Source: Azotobacter bryophylli (lineage in GTDB: Bacteria > Pseudomonadota > Gammaproteobacteria > Pseudomonadales > Pseudomonadaceae). Taken from it: a stretch of 64,000 nt of DNA. The notes under the pieces were generated by a model. That model had not been told where the DNA came from. It saw nothing but the letters and a program-made list of their open reading frames with translations, and made no database searches. The DNA lies in contig NZ_JBHRSJ010000034.1 in assembly GCF_042643485.1 (NCBI RefSeq), positions 310,001 through 374,000 on the forward strand. The letters are read 5' to 3'. Positions 38,641-46,449 of this stretch are shown one piece after another. The stretch's first letter is position 1. Each line of letters starts with the position of its first letter. Both the position numbers and the translations under genes were made by a program.

Positions 38641-39747
38641 ATGCCTTTCATCCTCTTTCCCCTCCTGTTGCTGGCCGTCTGCCTGGGATTCGCCGGTACG
38701 GCCGCCGCCGAGACCTGGCCCGACGCCGACTGGCCGGTGCAGCCTGCCGCCCCGAGCGCCGCGGTGGCGGCCTTCGAGAACTACGCCTTTCCCCCGCGTG
38801 ACGATGTCGAGCGCCGCGGCGTGCGCAGCGATGCGGTGGTGGTGATCCGCGACGGCGTGCTGGTCTACGAGCGCTACGCCGGCCCGACCGGCGCCGCCTC
38901 GCCGCATCTGGTCTGGTCGGTGAGCAAGAGCCTGCTCTCCTGCCTGCTCGGGGTGGCCTATGGCGAAGGCCGCTTCCGGCTCGACGATCCGGTCGCCCGC
39001 TACTACCCGCCTTTCGCCGCCCATCCGGACATCCTCCTGCGCCATCTGCTCACCTGGACCTCCGGGCTGGCCTGGACCGAGGACTACGAGTCGGCGCCGC
39101 TGACCTCGTCGGTCCTGGCCATGCTCTATACCCGCGGCCGGCAGGACATGGGCGCTTTCGTCGCCGGGCACGCCGCCGCCGTCGCCCCGGGCACTCGCTT
39201 CAGCTACTCCAGTGGCGACAGCAACGCGCTGGCGGCGGCGCTGAAGGGCATGCTCGGTGCGGAGGAGTACGCCGACTATCCGTGGCGGGCGTTCTTCGAG
39301 CCGCTGGGGATAACCTCGGCGGTCTGGGAGCGGGATGCGACCGGCACCTTCGTCGGCTCGGCCTATGCTTACCTGAGTGCCCGCGATCTGGCCCGGGTCG
39401 GACTGCTGATGCTGCGCGACGGGCGCTGGCGGGAGCGACAGCTGCTGCCCCGGGAGTGGGTCGAATTCAACCGCATGCCGGTCCCCGTCTACCGGCCGCA
39501 GGGCAGCGGCGCGGTGCCGGGCGGGCATTGGTGGCTGAATCGGGCCGTGGCTGGCGCCGCACCGCCCTGGCCGGACGCGCCGGAAGGCACCTTCGCCGCC
39601 CTGGGCCATTGGGGGCAGGCGCTCTACGTGCTGCCGGAGGACGGACTGGTGATCGTCCGTTTCGCCGACGACCGCGACCCGAGCTATCGGCACAACGATT
39701 TTCTGCGACTGGCCCGCGCCGCCTTCGGTCGCCGGGAGGAGCCCTGA
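38641..39747 (+). CDS. Secreted serine hydrolase, beta-lactamase/PBP-like family (class C fold)
   Basis: 368 residues from the ATG at 38641; GGAG lies 7 bases upstream, and a TTG two codons earlier is less likely. A signal peptide (FILFPLLLLAVCLGFAGTAAAE) indicates export. The catalytic SxxK is SVSK in HLVWSVSKSLLSCLLG, the second motif is YSSGDSN, and the KTG position appears to be HWGQ (LGHWGQALYVLP). This resembles esterases and peptidases of the 6-aminohexanoate-hydrolase type more than true beta-lactamases. Its stop abuts the next start. Confidence 0.85.
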   Translation: MPFILFPLLLLAVCLGFAGTAAAETWPDADWPVQPAAPSAAVAAFENYAFPPRDDVERRGVRSDAVVVIRDGVLVYERYAGPTGAASPHLVWSVSKSLLSCLLGVAYGEGRFRLDDPVARYYPPFAAHPDILLRHLLTWTSGLAWTEDYESAPLTSSVLAMLYTRGRQDMGAFVAGHAAAVAPGTRFSYSSGDSNALAAALKGMLGAEEYADYPWRAFFEPLGITSAVWERDATGTFVGSAYAYLSARDLARVGLLMLRDGRWRERQLLPREWVEFNRMPVPVYRPQGSGAVPGGHWWLNRAVAGAAPPWPDAPEGTFAALGHWGQALYVLPEDGLVIVRFADDRDPSYRHNDFLRLARAAFGRREEP

Positions 39748-40077
39748 ATGCGTCGGCGTCATCTTCTGCTGCTGTCCATCGTTCTGCTGGTGATCGCGGT
39801 GATCTGGCCGAATCGCGCCCACCTGGCCGCCTTTCCCGACATCATCGGCGCCTATACCGCCAAGGAATACTGCTCCTGCCGCTACGTGACCGGGAATTCG
39901 CCGGACTATTGCCGGGCCTATACCCGGCAGTACGTGCCGATCGACCTTCTGCACGACGATCCGGGGCTGCGCCGGGTGACCGCCCGCGGGCTCGGGCGCA
40001 GCCACAGCGCCGCCTGGCTCGGCCCGCGGGAGGGCTGCCGCCTGCTGTCGGAGACGGAGTCCCCGCCGGAATCCTGA
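39748..40077 (+). CDS. Membrane-anchored protein of unknown function
   Basis: 109 residues starting directly after the hydrolase stop, so co-translated with it. A basic N-terminus and hydrophobic helix at about 5-20 (HLLLLSIVLLVIAVIWP) is followed by an exported domain with four Cys (CSCRY, YCRAY, GCRLL), suggesting disulfides. No known family was recognised. Tight coupling suggests it works with the serine hydrolase. Confidence 0.72.
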   Translation: MRRRHLLLLSIVLLVIAVIWPNRAHLAAFPDIIGAYTAKEYCSCRYVTGNSPDYCRAYTRQYVPIDLLHDDPGLRRVTARGLGRSHSAAWLGPREGCRLLSETESPPES

Positions 40078-40246
40078 GCGCGCGGCCGGTCAGCCGGCTG
40101 GCCCGGAAGCGCCCGGTGCGTGGTGGCGGACTTCCAGCGACGGTCCCGAAGGGTTATCGTCCGATCATCCCCCGCAGGGAGCCGTCCATGCCCGCCTTCC
40201 TTCTTCCTCCAAGCCCTTGGGCTCGGCGCTAGCCGGGCGCTTCGCC

Positions 40247-41410
40247 ATGCGCACCGGAGCCGTCTTCCCCTGGCGTAGCGGCAATCGCTTCGACCTGCTG
40301 GTCGACGGCGGCGAATTCTTTCCGCGCATGCTCGCCGCCATCGAGGCGGCCGAGCGGCAGATCGAGCTGGAGCTGTACCTGATCGAGGACGGCTACTGCG
40401 CCACCCGGCTGATCGACGCCCTGGCCGCCGCCGCCCGCCGCGGGGTACGGGTGCGCTGCCTGCTCGACGGCTTCGGCAGCATGAAGCTCGGCGTCCTGCT
40501 GCGCACGCGCCTGACCGATGCCGGCGCCACCCTGGCCCTGTACAACCCGCTGCACTGGAGGCTGGGGCTGCGCAACCTGCACCGCGACCACCGCAAGCTG
40601 CTGCTGGTGGACGACCGGCTGGGTTACGTCGGCGGTGCGGGCGCCACCGACCTGTTCTGGGCGCCCGACGCGGGCGGGCAGGACGTCTGGCACGAGGTCA
40701 TGGTGGAGATCCGCGGTCCGCTGATCGCCGACTGGCGATCACTGTTCGAGTATCAGTGGCGCCTTTGCCGCGAGCGGCGCCTGTGGCTGCGGCCGCGCTC
40801 GCCGAAGCCGCCGCGCATTCCGCCGAGCCCGCCCCTCGGCGAGGGCATGGGCCGGGTCGCCTATGCCGCGGCGCGGCAGCACCGCGACATCCTGCGCGCG
40901 CTGATCCGCAGCCTGAGCCAGGCGCGGGAGCGCATCTGGCTGGCGACTCCCTATTTCCTGCCGACCTGGAAGGTCCGCCGGGCGCTGCTCAAGGCGGCGC
41001 GACGCGGAGTCGAGGTGCGCCTGCTGTTGGCCAGCCACAACACCGACCACCCGCCGACCCGCTATGCCGCCCAGCGCTACTACCGGCGCCTGTTGCACGG
41101 CGGCGTGCGGATTTTCGAATACCAACCGACTTTCCTTCATCTGAAGATGGTACTGGTCGACGACTGGGTCAGCGTCGGCTCCTGCAACTTCGATCACTGG
41201 AACCTGCGCTGGAACCTCGAGGCCAACCTGGAGGCGCTGGATCCGGCCTTCACCCGCGCCGTCGCCGAGAGTTTCGAGAGCGATTTTCTCCAGAGCCTCG
41301 AGATCGGCCTGGAGACCTGGCAGGCGCGCCCCTGGTATCGGCGGCTGTATCAGCACCTCTGGGGCTGGCTGGATCAGCTCATGGTCAATCTGCTGAACAG
41401 CCGTCAGTGA
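40247..41410 (+). CDS. Phospholipase-D family cardiolipin-synthase-like protein (ClsB type)
   Basis: 387 residues from the ATG at 40247; an in-frame TTG at 40217 is an alternative. Two HKD motifs are complete: HRKLLLVDD at about residue 115 with GGAGATD, and HLKMVLVDD at about 298 followed by GSCNFD. There are no N-terminal transmembrane helices, as in ClsB rather than ClsA. Likely condenses phosphatidylglycerol or phosphatidylethanolamine into cardiolipin. It lies 169 bp after the unknown gene; no T-run terminator was seen between it and the next operon. Confidence 0.86.
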   Translation: MRTGAVFPWRSGNRFDLLVDGGEFFPRMLAAIEAAERQIELELYLIEDGYCATRLIDALAAAARRGVRVRCLLDGFGSMKLGVLLRTRLTDAGATLALYNPLHWRLGLRNLHRDHRKLLLVDDRLGYVGGAGATDLFWAPDAGGQDVWHEVMVEIRGPLIADWRSLFEYQWRLCRERRLWLRPRSPKPPRIPPSPPLGEGMGRVAYAAARQHRDILRALIRSLSQARERIWLATPYFLPTWKVRRALLKAARRGVEVRLLLASHNTDHPPTRYAAQRYYRRLLHGGVRIFEYQPTFLHLKMVLVDDWVSVGSCNFDHWNLRWNLEANLEALDPAFTRAVAESFESDFLQSLEIGLETWQARPWYRRLYQHLWGWLDQLMVNLLNSRQ

Positions 41411-41553
41411 GCCGGGGGTAGGACTGGCGAAGCGAGTGGGCGTTTATAGTGCGCCGGGCCGGCGCCGCCGGACGGCGGCGATCGAGGCAATCAGAGGGCT
41501 CTGGGCGGGTCGGCTTTGTTTTGGTGCGGCCTATATCGATACCGGAACCGTGT

Positions 41554-41570
41554 TGCACTTTTGTGGTGCT
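41554..41570 (+). promoter_or_regulatory. NtrC-like enhancer site
   Basis: TGCACT-TTTGT-GGTGCT matches the NtrC palindrome TGCACC-N5-GGTGCA at 10 of 12 positions with the correct spacing. It is about 90 bases upstream of the start site predicted for the sigma-54 promoter, a normal enhancer distance. A lone GGTGCG half-site lies at 41523. Confidence 0.5.
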
Positions 41571-41623
41571 CGCTGGTGTCGGCTATTCGACGGAAGCCGC
41601 TGCGCTAGTAGGGGTTTACTCCT

Positions 41624-41641
41624 CTGGCATGGGAACTGCAA
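41624..41641 (+). promoter_or_regulatory. Sigma-54 (RpoN) promoter of the ATP-grasp operon
   Basis: CTGGCATGGGAACTGCAA fits YTGGCAYG-N4-TTGCW with the invariant GG and GC exactly spaced; the only departure is C for the first T of TTGC. Transcription would start near 41651, just before the ATG at 41683. Confidence 0.72.
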
Positions 41642-41682
41642 CTGGCCTTTCATCGAACCGGGCCATGCATGGAACGCGATCT

Positions 41683-43086
41683 ATGAAGATGTATGACGAG
41701 ATGTACGACGAGCATGGCGACTGTCGTCCCCACTATCGGGCCTTTGCCGAGTGGCTGGCGCAGACGCCGAAAGAGCTCCTGGCACAGCGCCAGCGCGAAG
41801 CCGATCTGCTGTTCCATCGCGCCGGCATCACCTTCACTCTCTACGGCGACAAGCAGGGCACCGAGCGGCTGATTCCCTTCGATACCATTCCGCGCAGCAT
41901 CCCCGCGAGAGAGTGGCGCACCATCGAGGCCGGCTGCATCCAGCGGGTCCAGGCGCTGAACCTGTTCCTCGCCGACATCTATCACGAGCAGCGCATTCTC
42001 AAGGCCGGCGTCATCCCGCCGGAGCAGGTGCTGGCCAACGAGGGCTACCAGCTGGCGATGTCCGGGCTCGACCTGCATCGCGGCATCTACGCCCATATCG
42101 CCGGGGTCGACCTGGTCCGCGACGGCGACGGCACCTTCTACGTGCTGGAGGACAACCTGCGCACGCCGAGCGGCGTCAGCTACATGCTGGAAGACCGCAA
42201 GATGATGATGCGCCTGTTTCCCGAGCTGTTCGCCGGCCAGCGCATCGCCCCCATCGGCCATTACCCGAACCTGCTGCTGGAAGCCCTGAAGAGCTCCAGC
42301 CCGCTGGACAACCCCAGCGTGGTGGTGCTGACCCCCGGACGCTTCAACAGCGCCTATTTCGAGCACGCCTTCCTCGCCCGCGAGATGGGCGTGGAGCTGG
42401 TGGAGGGCGCCGACCTGTTCGTCCGCGACGAGCGGGTGTTCATGCGCACCACCGCCGGCGCCAAGCCGGTGGACGTCATCTACCGCCGGCTGGACGACGC
42501 CTTCCTCGACCCGCTGGCCTTCAATCCCGACTCGATGCTCGGCGTGCCCGGCCTGCTGGCTGCCTACCGCAGCGGCAACGTGGTGCTCGCCAACGCCATC
42601 GGCACCGGGGTGGCCGACGACAAGTCGATCTACCCCTACGTCACCGACATGATCCGCTTCTACCTCGACGAGGAGCCGATCCTGCAGAACGTGCCGACCT
42701 GGCAGTGCCGCAAGCCGCAGGACCTGTCCCACGTGCTGGCCCACCTGCCCGAGCTGGTGGTCAAGGAGACCCAGGGCTCGGGCGGCTACGGCATGCTGGT
42801 CGGCCCGGCGGCGAGCCAGGCGGAGATCGAGAGCTTCCGAGAGCGGCTCAAGGCGCGCCCGGAAGCCTATATCGCCCAGCCGACTCTGAGCCTGTCGACC
42901 TGCCCGACCTTCGTCGAGAGCGGTATCGCGCCGCGCCACATCGACCTGCGTCCGTTCGTCCTGAGCGGGCGCGAAACCCGCCTGGTGCCCGGCGGTCTGA
43001 CCCGCGTGGCGCTGCGCGAAGGCTCGCTGGTGGTCAACTCGTCCCAGGGTGGCGGGACCAAGGACACCTGGATCGTCGAGGACTAA
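41683..43086 (+). CDS. Circularly permuted ATP-grasp protein (DUF404/DUF407)
   Basis: 467 residues from the ATG at 41683; GGAA lies 8 bases upstream. The ATG at 41665 is possible but only about 14 bases after the predicted sigma-54 start site. N-terminal DEMYDEHGDCRPHY, then FYVLEDNLRTPSGVSYMLEDR, VDVIYRRLDDAFLDP and VVKETQGSGGYGMLVGP are family landmarks; the last is the permuted nucleotide-binding region. Predicted carboxylate-amine or peptide ligase with unknown substrate. First gene of a three-gene operon with alpha-E and transglutaminase proteins. Confidence 0.9.
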   Translation: MKMYDEMYDEHGDCRPHYRAFAEWLAQTPKELLAQRQREADLLFHRAGITFTLYGDKQGTERLIPFDTIPRSIPAREWRTIEAGCIQRVQALNLFLADIYHEQRILKAGVIPPEQVLANEGYQLAMSGLDLHRGIYAHIAGVDLVRDGDGTFYVLEDNLRTPSGVSYMLEDRKMMMRLFPELFAGQRIAPIGHYPNLLLEALKSSSPLDNPSVVVLTPGRFNSAYFEHAFLAREMGVELVEGADLFVRDERVFMRTTAGAKPVDVIYRRLDDAFLDPLAFNPDSMLGVPGLLAAYRSGNVVLANAIGTGVADDKSIYPYVTDMIRFYLDEEPILQNVPTWQCRKPQDLSHVLAHLPELVVKETQGSGGYGMLVGPAASQAEIESFRERLKARPEAYIAQPTLSLSTCPTFVESGIAPRHIDLRPFVLSGRETRLVPGGLTRVALREGSLVVNSSQGGGTKDTWIVED

Positions 43087-43098
43087 GGAAACAACCCC

Positions 43099-44046
43099 AT
43101 GCTCAGTAGAACTGCTGCAGATCTGTACTGGATGTCGCGTTACATGGAACGTGCGGAGAATCTGGCACGGATGCTCGACGTCAGCTATTCGCTGTCCCTG
43201 ATGCCCCAAGACGGCCGCGACGGTCTCGACGAACTGGCGATGCCGCTCTTGATCACCGGCACCATGGAGGACTACCGCGCGCGCCACGGCGAACTGGACG
43301 CCAAGCGCATGCTGCATTTCTTCGCCCTGGACGAGAGCAACGTGGCTAGCCTCTACAACTGCATGGCCGCCGCACGCAGCAACGCCCACGCGGTGCGCGG
43401 GCGGATCACCTCGGACATGTGGGAGAACCTCAACGCCTTCTGGCTGGAGATGCGCGACATCGCCGCCCAGGGGCTCGACCGATACGGCATCAGCCGCTTC
43501 TGCGAGTGGGTCAAGCAGTGCTCCCACCTGTTCCGCGGCGCCACCGTCGGCACCCTGATGCGCAGCGACGCCTATCGCTTCATCCGCCTGGGCACCTTCG
43601 TCGAGCGGGCCGACAACACCCTGCGCCTGCTCGATGCCCGTTACGAGTTGCTCGGGGAGGACAGCGACGATCCCAACGACGCCTCGGCGCGCGCCTACTA
43701 CCAGTGGAGCGCACTTTTGCGCGCGCTGTCGGCGTTCGAGGCCTTCGCCGAGATCTACCGGGGCTCGCCGCGGGCCGGCAAGGTCGCCGAACTGCTGCTG
43801 CTGAACCCCGAGGTGCCGCGTTCCCTGCGCGCCTGCCTGACCGAACTGCAACAGATCCTCGCCAGCCTCACCGGCGACAACGGCCGCCCGGCGCAGCGCC
43901 TGGCCGCCGAGCTGGAGGCCGGCTTGCGTTACACGTCCATCGATGAAGTGCTGGAAACCGGCATGCACGCCTGGATCGCGGAGCACATCGAACGGGTGAA
44001 CCAGTTGGGCCACGCCATCCAACAATCCTATCTGGAGGTAGCATGA
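43099..44046 (+). CDS. Alpha-E domain protein (DUF403)
   Basis: 315-residue all-helical protein beginning MLSRTAADLYWMSRYMERAENLARMLD, the signature of the alpha-E family with conserved Arg and Glu residues in that helix. The C-terminus ends in an amphipathic helix. These proteins nearly always accompany cpATP-grasp ligases, fused or adjacent, and are thought to assist them; no catalytic role is established. 12 bp after the ATP-grasp gene, and its stop overlaps the transglutaminase start (ATGA). Confidence 0.92.
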   Translation: MLSRTAADLYWMSRYMERAENLARMLDVSYSLSLMPQDGRDGLDELAMPLLITGTMEDYRARHGELDAKRMLHFFALDESNVASLYNCMAAARSNAHAVRGRITSDMWENLNAFWLEMRDIAAQGLDRYGISRFCEWVKQCSHLFRGATVGTLMRSDAYRFIRLGTFVERADNTLRLLDARYELLGEDSDDPNDASARAYYQWSALLRALSAFEAFAEIYRGSPRAGKVAELLLLNPEVPRSLRACLTELQQILASLTGDNGRPAQRLAAELEAGLRYTSIDEVLETGMHAWIAEHIERVNQLGHAIQQSYLEVA

Positions 44047-44858
44047 AGCTCTCCATCGACCAAGACACGATCTATTCGTACCAGGACCAGGTGCTTGCCA
44101 GCATCCAGTACCTGCGCCTGACCCCGCAGGAGAGCGGGCGTCAGCACGTCCTCAGCTGGGATCTGCAACTGCCCCATGCGGCCCGCGCCCAGCGCGATCC
44201 CCACGGCAACATCCTGCACGTTCTGACCCTCGACGAGCCCCACGAGAGCATCAGCATCCACAGCCGCGGCGAGGTGGAGATCGACGAGACCCGCGAGGCC
44301 GAGGCGGACGCCGGATCGCCGCTGCCCTACCTGCGCACGACCCGCCTGACTCATGCCGACGAGGCGCTGCGCGATTTCGCCCTGCGCCACAGCGCCGGGC
44401 GCCGCGACCGTCCGGCGCTGATCGGCCTGATGGAGGCGCTCGCCGAACACATCGTCTACTCGCCCGGGGCGACCCAGGTGGAGAGCACCGCGGCGGAGGC
44501 CTTCGCCGGCCGCGCCGGGGTCTGCCAGGACCATGCCCACGCCTTTCTCGCCTGCGCCCGCAGCCTCGGCGTGCCGGCCCGCTACGTGTCCGGCTACCTG
44601 TACTGCGGCGGGGAGGGCGGGGCGCTGGCCAGCCACGCCTGGGCCGAGGCCTGGATCGACGGCGCCTGGTACAGCTTCGACGTGACCAATGGCCTGGCCC
44701 GTCCGGATCGCCACCTGAAGCTGGCGGTCGGCCTCGACTACTTGGATGCCTGCCCGGTGCGCGGCATGTGCCGCGGCGGCGGCGAACAGATGCACGCGCG
44801 GGTCAGGAGCCTGCCCCTGCGCCAGCCCTGGCAGTCCCAGCAGCTGCGCCAGCAATAA
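44043..44858 (+). CDS. Transglutaminase-like cysteine peptidase/transferase
   Basis: 271 residues. The N-terminal beta domain is the bacterial transglutaminase N-terminal region; the core has the complete triad: Cys161 in GRAGVCQDHAH, His198 in ASHAWAEAW and Asp213 in FDVTNG. No signal peptide, so cytoplasmic. Such proteins could cleave or transfer the amide bond made by the partner ATP-grasp ligase. Four-base overlap with the alpha-E gene indicates translational coupling. Convergent with the GS-like gene, 45 bp away. Confidence 0.92.
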   Translation: MKLSIDQDTIYSYQDQVLASIQYLRLTPQESGRQHVLSWDLQLPHAARAQRDPHGNILHVLTLDEPHESISIHSRGEVEIDETREAEADAGSPLPYLRTTRLTHADEALRDFALRHSAGRRDRPALIGLMEALAEHIVYSPGATQVESTAAEAFAGRAGVCQDHAHAFLACARSLGVPARYVSGYLYCGGEGGALASHAWAEAWIDGAWYSFDVTNGLARPDRHLKLAVGLDYLDACPVRGMCRGGGEQMHARVRSLPLRQPWQSQQLRQQ

Positions 44859-44903
44859 TCCGCCGGCGCCTGCCTGTCCTTTCTCGGTGGCGGCCATGCC
44901 CGA

Positions 44904-46271
44904 TCAGGCGTGGCCGAGATACCAGCGCCAGTCCTGCTCGCCTACCTCGCCCATGAACTGGCGGTACTCTTCCTGCTTGATCGCCAGATAGACCCGGTGG
45001 AACTCCTCGCCCAGCGCCTCGCGCGCCCAGGCCGATCCCTTCAGTGAACGCAGAGCGCCGAGCCAGTCGGCGGGCAGGGTTTCCCGTGCCTGCGCATAGC
45101 CGTTGCCCTCCACCGGCGCGCCGGGATCGAGCCGACGGCTCAGGCCGTGGCGGACGCCTTCCAGCAGCAGCGCGGCGGCCAGGTAGGGATTGGCATCGGC
45201 GCCGCAGATGCGGTGCTCGACGTGCCGGCTGGCGGCCGGCCCGCCCGGCACGCGCAGCGACACGGTGCGGTTGTTGACGCCCCAGTTCTTCGCCAGCGGC
45301 GCGTAGCTGTTGGCCTGGAAGCGGCGGAAGGAGTTGGCGTTGGGGCAGAACACCGCGAGACCGTCCTCCAGGGTGTCGAGCAAGCCGCCGATGGCCTGGC
45401 ACAGCAGCGGCGTGCCGGTCGCCTCCGCGCTGGCGAACAGGTTGGCGCCGGCCGCGTCGGCCAGGCTGAGGTGCAGGTGCAGGCCGCTGCCGGCCAGATC
45501 GCCGAACGGCTTGGCCATGAAGCAGGCCTGGTAGCCGTGCCGGTTGGCCACGCCGCGCACCAGGCGCTTGTAGCGCACCGCCTCGTCCATCGCCTGCAGG
45601 GCGTCGCGGCGGTGCTCCAGGGTGATCTCCAGCTGGCCGGGGGCGTACTCGGATATCGCCGTGCGCGCCGGCAGGTCCTGGGCGGCGCAGGCGGCGTAGA
45701 GGTCGTCGAGGAAGGGCGCCAGCTGCTCCAGCTCCAGCACTCCGTAGACCTGCGGCACCTGGGGGCGCACGCCGTTGGTCTGCGGGGCCGGCTGTGGCCG
45801 GCCCTGGGCGTCGCGCGTCCGGTCGAGCAGGTAGAACTCCAGCTCGGCGGCCATCACCGGGTAGAAGCCCTCGGCTTCCAGCCGGGCGATGCTGCGCGCC
45901 AGCACGTGGCGCGGGTCGGCGACGCTGGCCGGCCGGCCCTGCTCGGGGTGCATGCTGACCTGCACCTGGGCGGTCGGCGTGGCGCGCCAGGTCTGCAGTC
46001 CGAGGCTGCCGGGCAGCGGATAGGCCCAGCAGTCGGCGTCGGCGACGTCCCAGACCAGGCCGGTGGCGTCCACGTCCTCGCCGCGGATGGTCAGGCCGAG
46101 GATGCTGCTCGGCAGCGGCCGGCCGTGCTCGTAGATGGCGCGCAGCTCCTCGCGGCGCAGCAGTTTGCCGCGCGGCACGCCGCAGGGGTCGATGATGAAG
46201 AGTTCGATGGTCTGGAGGTCGGGATGGGCGGCGAGGAAGGCGTCGACTTCCGCGAGATCGGCGAAGCGCAT
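44904..46271 (-). CDS. Glutamine-synthetase-family gamma-glutamyl ligase (PuuA/SpuI-like)
   Basis: 455 residues from the ATG at 46271 (MRFADLAEVDAFLAAHPDLQ) after CAAGGATTTCTTC; the frame is open further upstream but is not family-like. GS core motifs are GSGLHLHLSL, NSFRRFQANSYAP, GVNNRTVSLRVPGG and ADANPYLAAALLL. The short GSIII-like length and ELFIIDPCGVPRGK resemble gamma-glutamyl-polyamine synthetases rather than GlnA (no adenylylation Tyr loop seen). Probable role is glutamylation of an amine. Downstream of the aminotransferase on the same strand. Confidence 0.85.
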   Translation of the reverse strand: MRFADLAEVDAFLAAHPDLQTIELFIIDPCGVPRGKLLRREELRAIYEHGRPLPSSILGLTIRGEDVDATGLVWDVADADCWAYPLPGSLGLQTWRATPTAQVQVSMHPEQGRPASVADPRHVLARSIARLEAEGFYPVMAAELEFYLLDRTRDAQGRPQPAPQTNGVRPQVPQVYGVLELEQLAPFLDDLYAACAAQDLPARTAISEYAPGQLEITLEHRRDALQAMDEAVRYKRLVRGVANRHGYQACFMAKPFGDLAGSGLHLHLSLADAAGANLFASAEATGTPLLCQAIGGLLDTLEDGLAVFCPNANSFRRFQANSYAPLAKNWGVNNRTVSLRVPGGPAASRHVEHRICGADANPYLAAALLLEGVRHGLSRRLDPGAPVEGNGYAQARETLPADWLGALRSLKGSAWAREALGEEFHRVYLAIKQEEYRQFMGEVGEQDWRWYLGHA

Positions 46272-46449
46272 GAAGAAATCCTTGGGCAACAGGGCAGAAC
46301 GGTGCCCCGGCGCGACGGTGGAAAGGACCTGCGGTCGCTTTTCCACCCGCGACGGACGGAGCGCCATGGCGTGGGGCGGGCGACGGCTCGGCCGTGCCCA
46401 CCGTCCCGTCAGTGCCCGGGGGCGATGCCGGAAGGATACAGGGCCATGT

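Noticed and set aside
41538..41556. First guess at a sigma-54 site (CCGGAACCGTGTTGCA)
   Set aside because: The GG to GC spacing is one base too short; the site at 41624 fits exactly.
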